NCBI RefSeq assembly: GCF_000722695.1
Contig: NZ_JPFU01000004.1
Location: forward strand, 53,933 to 117,932
From: Streptococcus mitis
GTDB lineage: Bacteria > Bacillota > Bacilli > Lactobacillales > Streptococcaceae
Direction: 5' to 3'
DNA: 64,000 bases
The notes below the pieces were generated by a model, which had not been told where the DNA came from, ran no database searches, and saw only the letters and a list, made by a program, of their open reading frames with translations. Positions 17,041-26,324 of this stretch are shown piece after piece; the stretch's first letter is position 1; each line of letters begins with the position of its first letter. Made by a program: the position numbers and the translations under genes.

Positions 17041-20000
17041 ATGAAGGAAGTTTTAAAATTAAGAAAACGCAGAACAGGCCAATGGGTAACTGTTGCTGGT
17101 ATGGTATTAATTGGTGCATGTATGACAATCGGGAATACAGTGGTTTTTGCAGATGATACTCAAACATACCCGATTGAGGCATCAAATAGTAATAAATTTA
17201 ATTTAACGGACTCCCCCTCTCCTTTAAGTAGTGAAAATTTAGGAACAAATAATCGAGGGCATGAGGTAGCTACTTTACCATCTACAGGACACGTTGATTC
17301 AAGTGCCAAAACCACACCAGAATATTTGATGAGTGAATCGTCAACTGTTTCTTTAGTCACAAGTGATGTGGCGACTACAGAGACCTCAACCTCAGTATTG
17401 GCTAGTCTTTCTGAAGTCGCACCAACTAAGTCAACCGACAGCTCTGAAACGCTAGTGCCCTCAACTTTATCGGAAGATCCAAAGCATTCATCAACTTCAG
17501 AGGGGGCAGTAGCTGAAGTTAAAAGCCACTCTGAAACACTAGTAGAACATTCTACTAATAGTAATAATGAAGAGGAAAGTGGTGATAATTTAATTTACGA
17601 TATACACAATCAAGAAGTGACAATTACTGATATCAAGCGAAAAGAAACAATTAAAAAACTGATTATTCCTCAAAGAATTTCTAATTATAGAGTCACCGAA
17701 ATAGGTTCTTCAGCTTTTTCAGGTTCTAGTTTGAAGGAAGTAGTATTACCAAAAACGTTAACGAAGATAGGCGATTCTGCCTTTAGAGGTACCCAGTTGA
17801 CAAAACTTACCCTTCCAGAAGGCGTAACTGAGATAGGCTCTTCAGCTTTTTCAGGTTCTAGTTTGAAGGAAGTAGTATTACCAAAAACGCTAACACAGAT
17901 AGGCAGTTATGCTTTTAGTGAGACACAGTTGAGAGAGATCACTCTTCCAACCAGTGTCACAACTATAGGAAGTAGAGCCTTTGGATCTATTGATAGTTTA
18001 AGCAGCGTTGTTATTCCAAAGAATTTGAGTAATGCTTATGGAGCTTTTGAGGGTTCACAACATCTCAAGACAATTCATTTTGAAGAAGGCATAACTAAGA
18101 TAGCTGACGGTCTTTTTAAAGGTTCAGGGATTTCGAGCATAACAATTCCTAAGACAGTCACTGAAATAGGATACGAAGCTTTCCGTAATACAAGAATTAC
18201 AGAACTTTATATTCCAGACAGTGTTACTAAGTTAGGTGATAATTCCTTTAGTTTTTCTGATAACTATTCTAATGATTTACCTTCTCTTACTAAAGTTAGC
18301 TTGCCATCAGAGTTGCAATCAACTAGTTCACCATTCTATGGACAGAAGAATCTCAAGGAAGTAGTGCTTCGTGGAAATTGGAAGACAATTCCAAGTGGAT
18401 TGTTTTCTGGAACAGGAATTGAAAAACTAGTGATTCCAGAGGGTGTTACTGAAATAGGTTCTTCAGCTTTTTCAGGTTCTAGTTTGAAGGAAGTAGTATT
18501 ACCAAAAACGTTAACGAAGATAGGCGATTCTGCCTTTAGAGGTACCCAGTTGACAAAACTTACCCTTCCAGAAGGCGTAACTGAGATAGGCTCTTCAGCT
18601 TTTTCAGGTTCTAGTTTGAAGGAAGTAGTATTACCAAAAACGCTAACACAGATAGGCAGTTATGCTTTTAGTGAGACACAGTTGAGAGAGATCACTCTTC
18701 CAACCAGTGTCACAACTATAGGAAGTAGAGCCTTTGGATCTATTGATAGTTTAAGCAGCGTTGTTATTCCAAAGAATTTGAGTAATGCTTATGGAGCTTT
18801 TGAGGGTTCACAACATCTCAAGACAATTCATTTTGAAGAAGGCATAACTAAGATAGCTGACGGTCTTTTTAAAGGTTCAGGGATTTCGAGCATAACAATT
18901 CCTAAGACAGTCACTGAAATAGGATACGAAGCTTTCCGTAATACAAGAATTACAGAACTTTATATTCCAGACAGTGTTACTAAGTTAGGTGATAATTCCT
19001 TTAGTTTTTCTGATAACTATTCTAATGATTTACCTTCTCTTACTAAAGTTAGCTTGCCATCAGAGTTGCAATCAACTAGTTCACCATTCTATGGACAGAA
19101 GAATCTCAAGGAAGTAGTGCTTCGTGGAAATTGGAAGACAATTCCAAGTGGATTGTTTTCTGGAACAGGAATTGAAAAACTAGTGATTCCAGAGGGTGTT
19201 ACTGAAATAGGTTCTTCAGCTTTTTCAGGTTCTAGTTTGAAGGAAGTAGTATTACCAAAAACGTTAACGAAGATAGGCGATTCTGCTTTTAGTGGGACAC
19301 AATTGACAAAACTTACCCTTCCAGAAGGCATCACCGAAATAGGTTCTTCAGCTTTTTCAGGTTCTAGTTTGAAAGAGGTAGTATTACCAAGTACGCTAAG
19401 GAAGATAGGAAATTCTGCTTTTAGTGGGACACAGCTGACAAATATGTCGGTTCCTTCTAGTGTTAGGGAAATTGGCTCTTATGCCTTTAATAGTACGCTA
19501 CTTGAGGCAATTAATTTACCTTATGGTTTGCAAATAATCGGTAGTGGAGCTTTTAGAAACACCAAGCTCAAAACAATTGAGATCCCAGAAGGTGTGACTT
19601 ATCTTGATGATTACACTTTAGCCAATATTCCAACACTGAAGTCTGTGTATCTTCCAAAAAGTTTGACAACTCTCGTTCAGTCTTGGGATACACCTTCTGA
19701 AAGCATAGAATATCATGTTTATCTGGATTCTTTTGCTTTAGAATATATGATTGAAAAACAACTTAACTTTAAACTTCGTGATGAAAATGTAGCAAATGAT
19801 GACAGTAAAGTATTAGACAGCAGCAATTCTTACTATCTGACAACGACAACAGGTACTCGTCGACAAGGATATTTAGGTCTAGACCTAAAGTACGCTATAA
19901 AAAAAGATAAATCAAGTGATGATGGTAAGTATGTTCTTCACCTCAATATACCATCTACAACGAAAGTTTTTGAAAGTAAAATACGAGTAAATGGCCAAGA

Positions 20001-23000
20001 TGTAACGGCAACAGTTTCTAATGGTTATCTAGATATTCCAGTTTCTGAAGAGGTGGGTAAGATTAAGTTAACTTTGATGACAGAAAATAGAGAACTCACT
20101 AATGTCCGTTTATTTGCACAGCTTTCCTATCAAAAAGATAGAAAAAAAGTATCCGAAAATATTGGAGCTATCAATGTTAATATACCTGTCTTAACACTAA
20201 CAGCTAATCAGGTAACATCAAGGAGTTACTCTCGTATTAGTGGGGTAGCTGACCCTAATGACCAGGTAATTGCTTATCTTGATGATATGGTTGTTGGTCA
20301 AGTCAAGATTAAAAAAGATGGAAGTTATACCTTTGATGTACCTCTGGTTACTCCTGTAGACAATAAAGAATATACAATCAAAGTGAAGGCTTTATCATCA
20401 GATGGTCGAGAAATCAGTGAGACAACAACAGTTCGCTATGAGAAAAATTATCCTGAGTTAGTGAACTTTATCATGCGTCATAATGGCTACACTTATAATT
20501 TGAAAGAGAACCAAGACAAAGTTCCAGTTATCAGTTTTAGACCTGGTGGACAATTTGATTTTGAAGTTGAGTATACAAATACTGAACAGATAGAAAATAT
20601 TTATTTGGTAAGTGTCAGAGAGGGAATCAAAAAGTATGTTCAGCTTTATTATGATGAAAATTTAAAAAAATATATTTATCATGGCTACTTTGATGAAAAA
20701 AATACTTCTTATGTCCCAGGAAAATTAGAACTTCAGATTATTAATAAGGAAAAACGTATTCCCTCTATTCTAGTTGAACTAGAAGGTAAAAAGGTTGACT
20801 ATTTAAGCAGTGAGTTTAAAGAAAAATATAAAATAATTGACGAGTTAAACCGAGATAAGTTTGTTACTCGAATTATCAATAGGGAAACACAGAAGGTTGT
20901 ATTAACAGAAGAAATATCAATAGATATATTAAAAGAATTGTTTGATAATATTCAAAACAATTCTGAATCTCAACCTAAAAAATCTTCAATTTTAGTTAAA
21001 GAGAAAGAAAATAATTTAGGATTTAGGTCTGCTGAAGGAACCAAGGGAGAACCTATATTAAATCTATTTTATGCTTTATTGTTGGAAGAAGCAGGAATAA
21101 TTAATCTGAATCAATTTCTCAATCCTGCAAAATTTGCACTCGATGAATTATACAAAATACCAGAATTAATTTTTAGAAAGTATGCAGGTCTTTCAAAAGA
21201 TCTTACTACCGTTAGTGACAATGTGTTTGATGGTATTAAGGATAAACTACTTGAAAATAAAGCTGTTAAAGATGAAATCGCAAAAGTTCCTGGTTTAGAC
21301 AAGGTAGTAAATAATATAGGGCTTTTTCAAGAATTAGGAAATTTTGTGCTGAAGTGGTCCATGTTAGAATTACTCGAACAACTTTTAGAAAATCCTAAAC
21401 TAGTAATTCAAGGGAATTACAAATATAATGCACTTCAAACTATCAAAAGAGAGAAAAATAATTTTATTAATTCTTCAATTAAGTCAATTGGGGTTAGCGC
21501 TGCTTCTATTGGTATTCACGTACGTTTAGGTGCTCTAATATATGATTTTGGTGCAACTTTTTATAATTTTAGTAGAGGTTTAGGTGGTGAGCTAAAGAAA
21601 TGGGAACGCATTCCTACAGTATCGGGTCTCCCTGAGTCATTTTATGAAAATATTATTGATGACTTAAAAATTGGTGCTCCAACATTAACTGACTGGAAGG
21701 TAAAAACTCCTTCCAATAATACAAATTCCAATAATACAAGAGAAGAAGATATAGGCACAAAAGTCAATTCTAATTCACTTGATGCCTCAAATTTATTTTC
21801 TGTAAGATACACTACACCTCATAATAATTTATCTAGATTTACTTCATTTAATATACCAGCTTTTAAATTCGTTGTTGACCCATCAGGAATAGTAATAAAT
21901 AATGTTTCAAAGAATCCAGTAACGGGAGCAACAATTAATCTTTATTATCAAGGAGAGAATGGTGAGGAGGTTTTATGGGATGCAGGGGAGTATTCGCAGT
22001 TTAATCCTTTGGTGACGACAGTTAATGGTGAGTATGCTTGGGATGTGCCTGAAGGCTTCTGGAAAGTCAAGGTAAGTAAAGAGGGATATGAGTCTGCAGA
22101 GTCTGATTGGCTACCGGTACCGCCACCTCAGACAGAAGTACACTTTAACTTGAAACCATTGTCCTATAAGATAGCTTATAAAGTTGGAGATGGCATATTA
22201 AAGGAAGATGTTCCAAGGAGTTACCAAACTGATGTAGACACGGAGTTGCCTTATCCTGTTCGTAAAGGATACGTTTTTACAGGATGGTATTTAGATGATA
22301 ATTTCTCAGGTGAACCTTTCTTTAATACATTGTTCGATAAAGCAGGTGACAAGGTGCTTTATGCTAAGTGGGAAAAGGACACAAAAATTTTAAGTGATGA
22401 TAATAACGTTGTTACGGTGACAGTTTCTGGAAATGATGTAAATGTGATTGGCAAGGTTGTTAAAAAGGAAGTTACTAATGCTGATATCTTGGAAAAGGTT
22501 GGGGATCATAATAACCTTCTTATGGAAATTCAAGCTTTAGATGATGATGGTAATGTAGTATCCTTATCTGAAGATGCTGAAATTAAACTAGCAGTGATTT
22601 CAGGTCGAAAACCTTATAAGGTGTTACATTATGTAAAAGATAAGTCGACTTTTGAGGAGGTACCATTTAATTGGAATGAAAAGGACAAGAACATTTCCTT
22701 AACCACGTCAACTTTAGGGGTTTATTTGATTCAAAATAAATTGACAGAAAAACAAATGACTTCCAAGGTTCGTCAAGAAAGTCGAGTTCTTAAGACAGAT
22801 AAGATTGAATATATTGATGATTCAAATCTCGATGCAGGCAAAGTTCGAGAAGTTGCAGCAATAAACGGAAAAGTTTTAGTAGAAATCACAGACGTATATG
22901 TAAATGGTGAGTTGCAATCAAGCACAGAAAAAGAATTATCACGTATTGAGCCGCAAGCTAAGAAGGTTTATCGAGGAACAAAACAGGTATCACAAGTTCC

Positions 23001-23568
23001 AGATGTTGCACCAATTGAACACAGTAAACCAGAGGCTATTCTTGAAACCAAGGTTCGTCAAGAAAGTCGAATTCTTAAGACTGATAAGGTTGAATATGTT
23101 GATGATTCAAGTCTCGATGCAGGCAAAGTTCGAGAAGTTGTAGCAATAAACGGAAAAGTTTTAGTAGAAATCACAGACGTATATGTAAATGGTGAGTTGC
23201 AATTAAGTACAGAAAAAGAATTATCACGTATTGAACCGCAAGCTAAGAAGGTTTATCGAGGAACAAAACAGGTATCTTACGTCCCAGATATTGCACCAAT
23301 TGAGATTATTAGAATCGAACGTAATAATATTACGAAAGAGCATCAAGGGGTTTCTACTGTAATAAATACTAAGATAGAGCAAGTAGTGATGAATCAATCG
23401 TCTTCAGAACCTTTTTCATCAAAAGAAACAACCATAAGAACTAAAGGTTATTTACCAAATACAAGTAGTGAATATGGTTATGGTTTTGAGTTGGCAGGTA
23501 TTATTGCTTTAGCAACGGCTCATTTTGGAATCATCTCAAATAAGAGAAAGAAAAATATAAAAAACTAG
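17041..23568 (+). CDS. Giant cell-wall surface protein with BspA-like leucine-rich repeats, InlB-type and G5 domains
   Basis: 2175 residues. Order seen: a KxYKxGKxW/YSIRK-like signal (RKRRTGQWVTVAGMVLIGAC, cut near VFADD); a Ser/Thr-rich stretch to about 180; many LRR_5/BspA repeats (EIGSSAFSGSSLKEVVLP pattern) from about 200 to 880; a bacterial Ig-like part (about 1060-1140); an unassigned helical middle; a carboxypeptidase-regulatory-like fold (about 1615-1705); one InlB B-repeat (KGYVFTGWYLD...LYAKWEK, about 1709-1780); two G5 domains (about 1907-2085) and a C-terminal anchor. The sorting signal reads LPNTS (2138-2142), then a hydrophobic segment and KRKKNIKN. Such proteins bind host matrix or other bacteria. 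The ligand cannot be told. It lies alone between two dead IS elements. Confidence 0.88.
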   Translation: MKEVLKLRKRRTGQWVTVAGMVLIGACMTIGNTVVFADDTQTYPIEASNSNKFNLTDSPSPLSSENLGTNNRGHEVATLPSTGHVDSSAKTTPEYLMSESSTVSLVTSDVATTETSTSVLASLSEVAPTKSTDSSETLVPSTLSEDPKHSSTSEGAVAEVKSHSETLVEHSTNSNNEEESGDNLIYDIHNQEVTITDIKRKETIKKLIIPQRISNYRVTEIGSSAFSGSSLKEVVLPKTLTKIGDSAFRGTQLTKLTLPEGVTEIGSSAFSGSSLKEVVLPKTLTQIGSYAFSETQLREITLPTSVTTIGSRAFGSIDSLSSVVIPKNLSNAYGAFEGSQHLKTIHFEEGITKIADGLFKGSGISSITIPKTVTEIGYEAFRNTRITELYIPDSVTKLGDNSFSFSDNYSNDLPSLTKVSLPSELQSTSSPFYGQKNLKEVVLRGNWKTIPSGLFSGTGIEKLVIPEGVTEIGSSAFSGSSLKEVVLPKTLTKIGDSAFRGTQLTKLTLPEGVTEIGSSAFSGSSLKEVVLPKTLTQIGSYAFSETQLREITLPTSVTTIGSRAFGSIDSLSSVVIPKNLSNAYGAFEGSQHLKTIHFEEGITKIADGLFKGSGISSITIPKTVTEIGYEAFRNTRITELYIPDSVTKLGDNSFSFSDNYSNDLPSLTKVSLPSELQSTSSPFYGQKNLKEVVLRGNWKTIPSGLFSGTGIEKLVIPEGVTEIGSSAFSGSSLKEVVLPKTLTKIGDSAFSGTQLTKLTLPEGITEIGSSAFSGSSLKEVVLPSTLRKIGNSAFSGTQLTNMSVPSSVREIGSYAFNSTLLEAINLPYGLQIIGSGAFRNTKLKTIEIPEGVTYLDDYTLANIPTLKSVYLPKSLTTLVQSWDTPSESIEYHVYLDSFALEYMIEKQLNFKLRDENVANDDSKVLDSSNSYYLTTTTGTRRQGYLGLDLKYAIKKDKSSDDGKYVLHLNIPSTTKVFESKIRVNGQDVTATVSNGYLDIPVSEEVGKIKLTLMTENRELTNVRLFAQLSYQKDRKKVSENIGAINVNIPVLTLTANQVTSRSYSRISGVADPNDQVIAYLDDMVVGQVKIKKDGSYTFDVPLVTPVDNKEYTIKVKALSSDGREISETTTVRYEKNYPELVNFIMRHNGYTYNLKENQDKVPVISFRPGGQFDFEVEYTNTEQIENIYLVSVREGIKKYVQLYYDENLKKYIYHGYFDEKNTSYVPGKLELQIINKEKRIPSILVELEGKKVDYLSSEFKEKYKIIDELNRDKFVTRIINRETQKVVLTEEISIDILKELFDNIQNNSESQPKKSSILVKEKENNLGFRSAEGTKGEPILNLFYALLLEEAGIINLNQFLNPAKFALDELYKIPELIFRKYAGLSKDLTTVSDNVFDGIKDKLLENKAVKDEIAKVPGLDKVVNNIGLFQELGNFVLKWSMLELLEQLLENPKLVIQGNYKYNALQTIKREKNNFINSSIKSIGVSAASIGIHVRLGALIYDFGATFYNFSRGLGGELKKWERIPTVSGLPESFYENIIDDLKIGAPTLTDWKVKTPSNNTNSNNTREEDIGTKVNSNSLDASNLFSVRYTTPHNNLSRFTSFNIPAFKFVVDPSGIVINNVSKNPVTGATINLYYQGENGEEVLWDAGEYSQFNPLVTTVNGEYAWDVPEGFWKVKVSKEGYESAESDWLPVPPPQTEVHFNLKPLSYKIAYKVGDGILKEDVPRSYQTDVDTELPYPVRKGYVFTGWYLDDNFSGEPFFNTLFDKAGDKVLYAKWEKDTKILSDDNNVVTVTVSGNDVNVIGKVVKKEVTNADILEKVGDHNNLLMEIQALDDDGNVVSLSEDAEIKLAVISGRKPYKVLHYVKDKSTFEEVPFNWNEKDKNISLTTSTLGVYLIQNKLTEKQMTSKVRQESRVLKTDKIEYIDDSNLDAGKVREVAAINGKVLVEITDVYVNGELQSSTEKELSRIEPQAKKVYRGTKQVSQVPDVAPIEHSKPEAILETKVRQESRILKTDKVEYVDDSSLDAGKVREVVAINGKVLVEITDVYVNGELQLSTEKELSRIEPQAKKVYRGTKQVSYVPDIAPIEIIRIERNNITKEHQGVSTVINTKIEQVVMNQSSSEPFSSKETTIRTKGYLPNTSSEYGYGFELAGIIALATAHFGIISNKRKKNIKN
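17701..19206 (+). repeat. Perfect tandem duplication of a 753-bp unit in the LRR region
   Basis: The units are 17701-18453 and 18454-19206, each 251 codons. Every stretch I compared by eye is identical at the DNA level. A third partial copy starts at 19207 and matches for roughly 80 bp before diverging. Residues 221-471 equal residues 472-722. Zero divergence marks a recent duplication able to expand or contract in frame. Confidence 0.9.
22765..23292 (+). repeat. Two near-identical G5-domain repeats (285-bp period)
   Basis: AAGGTTCGTCAAGAAAGTCG at 22765 recurs at 23050, and the following ~240 bp differ at only a few positions. Each unit codes for a G5 domain (VRQESR.LKTDK..Y.DDS.LDAGKVREV). 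In-frame homogenised repeats next to the wall anchor typically act as a stalk. Confidence 0.85.
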
Positions 23569-23646
23569 TTATTAGTGATGGATTAACTCAACTTTAAGAA
23601 TTATTCCACATTAAGACTAATGAGAAAGTTCTCAGAAGTGATATTC

Positions 23647-23701
23647 GGCTCTATAATATTTGTAGTGGGTAAATCCCCTATGAATATTATAGAGCCTATT
23701 T
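23647..23701 (+). terminator. Hairpin at the left IS end, possible terminator of the surface-protein gene
   Basis: A perfect 14-bp stem (GGCTCTATAATATT / AATATTATAGAGCC) with a 22-nt loop is followed by TATTTTGTTG. It shares its left arm with the IS inverted repeat. Confidence 0.55.
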
Positions 23702-24995
23702 TGTTGTAGAAAAAAAGTCCCATAAGATCTATAATGAAAAGCGACAAAATAACTCATTATAAAGATTTATATGGAACAATTACATTTTATCACAAAACTT
23801 CTCGATATCAAAGACCCTAATATCCAAATTATAGATATCGTTAATAGAGATACCCACAAAGAAATCATCGCTAAACTGGATTATGAGGCTCCAACTTGTC
23901 CTGATTGCGGAAGCCAAATGAAGAAATATGATTTTCAAAAACTATCTAAGATTCCTTACCTCGAAACGACTGGTATGTCTACCAGAATCCTTCTGAAAAA
24001 ACGCCGTTTTAAGTGCTATCAATGCTCTAAAATGATGGTCGCTGAAACTTCTATCGTCAAGAAGAATCACCAAATCCCTCGTATCATCAACCAAAAGATT
24101 GCTCAAAAGTTGATTGAAAAGACTTCTATGACCGATATTGCCTCATCAGCTGGTCATATCAACTTCAACTGTTATTCGCAAAAGCTCAATGATTTTCACT
24201 TTGAGCATGATTTTTCTCGCCTTCCTGAGATTATGTCTTGGGATGAGTACGCCTTCACCGAGGGAAAGATGAGCTTCACTGCACAAGATTTTGACAAGCT
24301 CAATATCATCACTGTTCTTGAGGGCAGAACACAAGCTATCATTCGAAATCACTTTGACTTAGCTAAATAGCTTTTTCCGTGTGCTAAAATCGTTCTTGAT
24401 CGTTTCCATATTGTCCAACACTTGAGTCGTGCTATGAGTCGTGTTCGTGTCCAAATCATGAATCAGTTTGAACGAAAATCCCATGAATACAAGGCTATCA
24501 AGCGTTACTGGAAACTCATTCAACAAGATAGTCGGAAGCTCAGCGATAAACGTTTTTATCGCCCTACTTTTCGCATGCACTTGACCAATAAAGAGATTCT
24601 AGATAAACTTTTGAGCTATTCAGAAGACTTGAAATACCACTATAATCTCTATCAACTCTTGATGTTTCACTTTCAGAATAAAAAGCCTGACAAATTTTTC
24701 GGACTCATTGAGGACGATCTAAAGCAGGTTCATCCTCTTTTTCAGACTATCTTTAAAACCTTTCTAAAGGACAAAGAGAAAATCATCAATGCCCTTCAGT
24801 TACCCTATTCCAATGCTAAATTGGAAGCCACCAATAATCTAATCAAACTTATTAAGCGAAATGCATTTGGATTTCGAAACTTTGAAAACTTCAAAAAACG
24901 GATTTTTATTGCTCTGAATATCAAAAAAGAAAGGACGAAATTTGTCCTTTCTAGATCTCAGCTTTTCATCAACCCACTACAGTTGACAAAGAGCC
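23647..24995 (+). mobile_element. ISL3-family insertion sequence (IS1167-like), inactive
   Basis: The end sequences are GGCTCTATAATATTTGTAGTGGGT (23647-23670) and, inverted at 24972-24995, a similar 24-bp repeat sharing GGCTCT and TGTAGTGGGT. The left end overlaps a hairpin (GGCTCTATAATATT with AATATTATAGAGCC) that may also terminate the surface-protein transcript. No matching 8-bp target duplication is visible. The transposase is broken (next entry). Confidence 0.8.
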
Positions 24996-25006
24996 AATCT
25001 ACGTAG
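23771..25006 (+). pseudogene. ISL3-family (IS1167-like) transposase, internal deletion and stop
   Basis: The N-terminal zinc-ribbon region (CPDCGSQMKKYDF...RRFKCYQC) and helix-turn-helix are intact. After RTQAIIRNHF the text jumps to DLAK and a TAG (24368-24370), then continues in the same frame with LFPCAKIVLDRFHIVQHLSRAMSRVRVQ to the C-terminal NAKLEATNNLIKLIKRNAFGFRNF. Family members have about 25-30 residues between these points, including a catalytic Asp, so a short in-frame deletion and a CAG-to-TAG change are inferred. The frame runs past the right inverted repeat, ending at 25006. Confidence 0.8.
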
Positions 25007-25008
25007 CT

Positions 25009-25935
25009 TTATCTCGAACGTTGTTTTCCAGCGTTGCGATTTTTGTGTTTTTTCTTGTTTGTAATAGCAGTTGGTTGTTCAGGAGTTACGTCTTTTCGTC
25101 CGTTTGCTGTTGAGAAAGCACTTGCTTTTGGTGGATTCTTCGCCAATTCTTCACGGACTTTTTTGCGAAGTTTTGGACGAACGATATAGTTGACGATAAA
25201 CTGTTGGAGAATCATCATGAAACCACCGACAACCCAGTAAAGTGTGACACTGGCTGGTGAAATGAGGGAGAAGACGACAATCGTGATTGGGCTCACGTAA
25301 GCCATTTTCTTGATTTGATCTCTTTGCGTTTCATCTTCTACTCCGTGAAGTGAAAGGAGCGATTGAAGATAGTAAAGGACACCAGCGAAGGCAACCAACA
25401 TCATACTTGGAGAACCTAGAGGAATACCTAGGTAACTTGCTTGAGCAACTCCTTCAGTATGTTGGGCAGCAAAGTAGATAGCAGAGAAGAAAGGCATTTG
25501 AAGGAGGATAGGGAAGCATCCTACACCACCAAACATGCTGATACCGTGCTCTTTTTGAGCGGCAAAGAGAGCTTGTTGGGCTTCGAGTTTTTCTTCTTGA
25601 GTAGTCGCTTCCTTGAGGCGAGTTTGATGTGGCTCAAGGATGTGCTTGAGGGCGTTCATCTTTTCAGAGTGAAGCGTTGCCTTCCATGATTGGTAGATAC
25701 CAAGTGGCAAGATAATCAAGCGTACGATAATAGTTACGATAATGATAGCCATACCAAAGCCTAGACCTTTATCAGTAGCGAAGTACTTGATAGCTTCAGC
25801 CATAGGCGCTCCGAAAGTATTCCAAATAAATCCTGTGGGTTCTCCTGTTGCTTTATCGACGCTGACACAGCCAGTCAAGACAAGCAACATAGCCACTCCC
25901 ATAGCCGAGAGTGCAAAACGTTTAATAGATTTCAC
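25009..25935 (-). CDS. yidC: Membrane protein insertase YidC/OxaA (lipoprotein type)
   Basis: This 308-residue insertase assists Sec-dependent and independent membrane protein insertion. It has a lipobox (LVLTGC, Cys at about 23), five membrane segments including GFGMAIIIVTIIVRLIILPLGIYQS with the conserved groove Arg, and a very basic tail (KKKHKNRNAGKQRSR) typical for ribosome contact. It starts with GTG after GAAGGA. The ISL3-type element ends 14 bp beyond the stop codon, so the gene survived the insertion narrowly. Confidence 0.95.
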   Translation of the reverse strand: MKSIKRFALSAMGVAMLLVLTGCVSVDKATGEPTGFIWNTFGAPMAEAIKYFATDKGLGFGMAIIIVTIIVRLIILPLGIYQSWKATLHSEKMNALKHILEPHQTRLKEATTQEEKLEAQQALFAAQKEHGISMFGGVGCFPILLQMPFFSAIYFAAQHTEGVAQASYLGIPLGSPSMMLVAFAGVLYYLQSLLSLHGVEDETQRDQIKKMAYVSPITIVVFSLISPASVTLYWVVGGFMMILQQFIVNYIVRPKLRKKVREELAKNPPKASAFSTANGRKDVTPEQPTAITNKKKHKNRNAGKQRSR

Positions 25936-26012
25936 TGTTTTTATTCCTTCTTTAAAAATTATACCTTTCTATTCTACTGTTTTTTTACAAAATATACAAT
26001 AGTTCTAGAGAC

Positions 26013-26291
26013 CTAATTTGCGATTTTGAAGTCAGGGTAGGGAGGAAAGTTACTCAATTGGACATCTAAGTAGCTGACTTTTGAAAAAGGTGTGGGTCCT
26101 TTTCGGATTTCTTGGATAAATTTTGCCATGATAGCAGATGAGTCTGCTTGGGCTAAGATCTCCACTGTGCCATCGTCGTTATTCCAGACACGGCCTGTGA
26201 TGCCACCAATTTCAAGTGCCAAGCTGTAAACACCCCAACGAAAGCCGACTCCCTGTACCCTGCCTTGGGCAATCATTCTAACCTTTTGCAT
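26013..26291 (-). CDS. acyP: Acylphosphatase
   Basis: This 92-residue protein hydrolyses acyl phosphates such as acetyl phosphate. The family signature GRVQGVGFRWGVYSLA (catalytic Arg in GFRW) and the second motif GRVWNNDDGTVEI (catalytic Asn) are intact. It is read divergently from the RNA methyltransferase gene, 33 bp apart, and lies upstream of yidC on the same strand. Confidence 0.95.
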   Translation of the reverse strand: MQKVRMIAQGRVQGVGFRWGVYSLALEIGGITGRVWNNDDGTVEILAQADSSAIMAKFIQEIRKGPTPFSKVSYLDVQLSNFPPYPDFKIAN

Positions 26292-26309
26292 ACCAAACCC
26301 CTTTGATTG

Positions 26310-26318
26310 TGTTATAAT
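26310..26318 (+). promoter_or_regulatory. Extended -10 promoter directly before the RNA methyltransferase start
   Basis: TGTTATAAT ends 6 nt before the ATG at 26325, so the expected start of transcription coincides with the start codon. That indicates a leaderless mRNA. Confidence 0.7.
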
Positions 26319-26324
26319 ATTTCT

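Noticed and set aside
17701..19285. Repeated DNA that could be mistaken for a CRISPR or satellite array
   Set aside because: The repeats are in-frame leucine-rich repeat codons in one long gene, with no spacers or cas genes.
14933..24995. Composite transposon with the adhesin as cargo
   Set aside because: The two flanking elements belong to different families, so they could not move together as a unit; no shared target duplication is visible.
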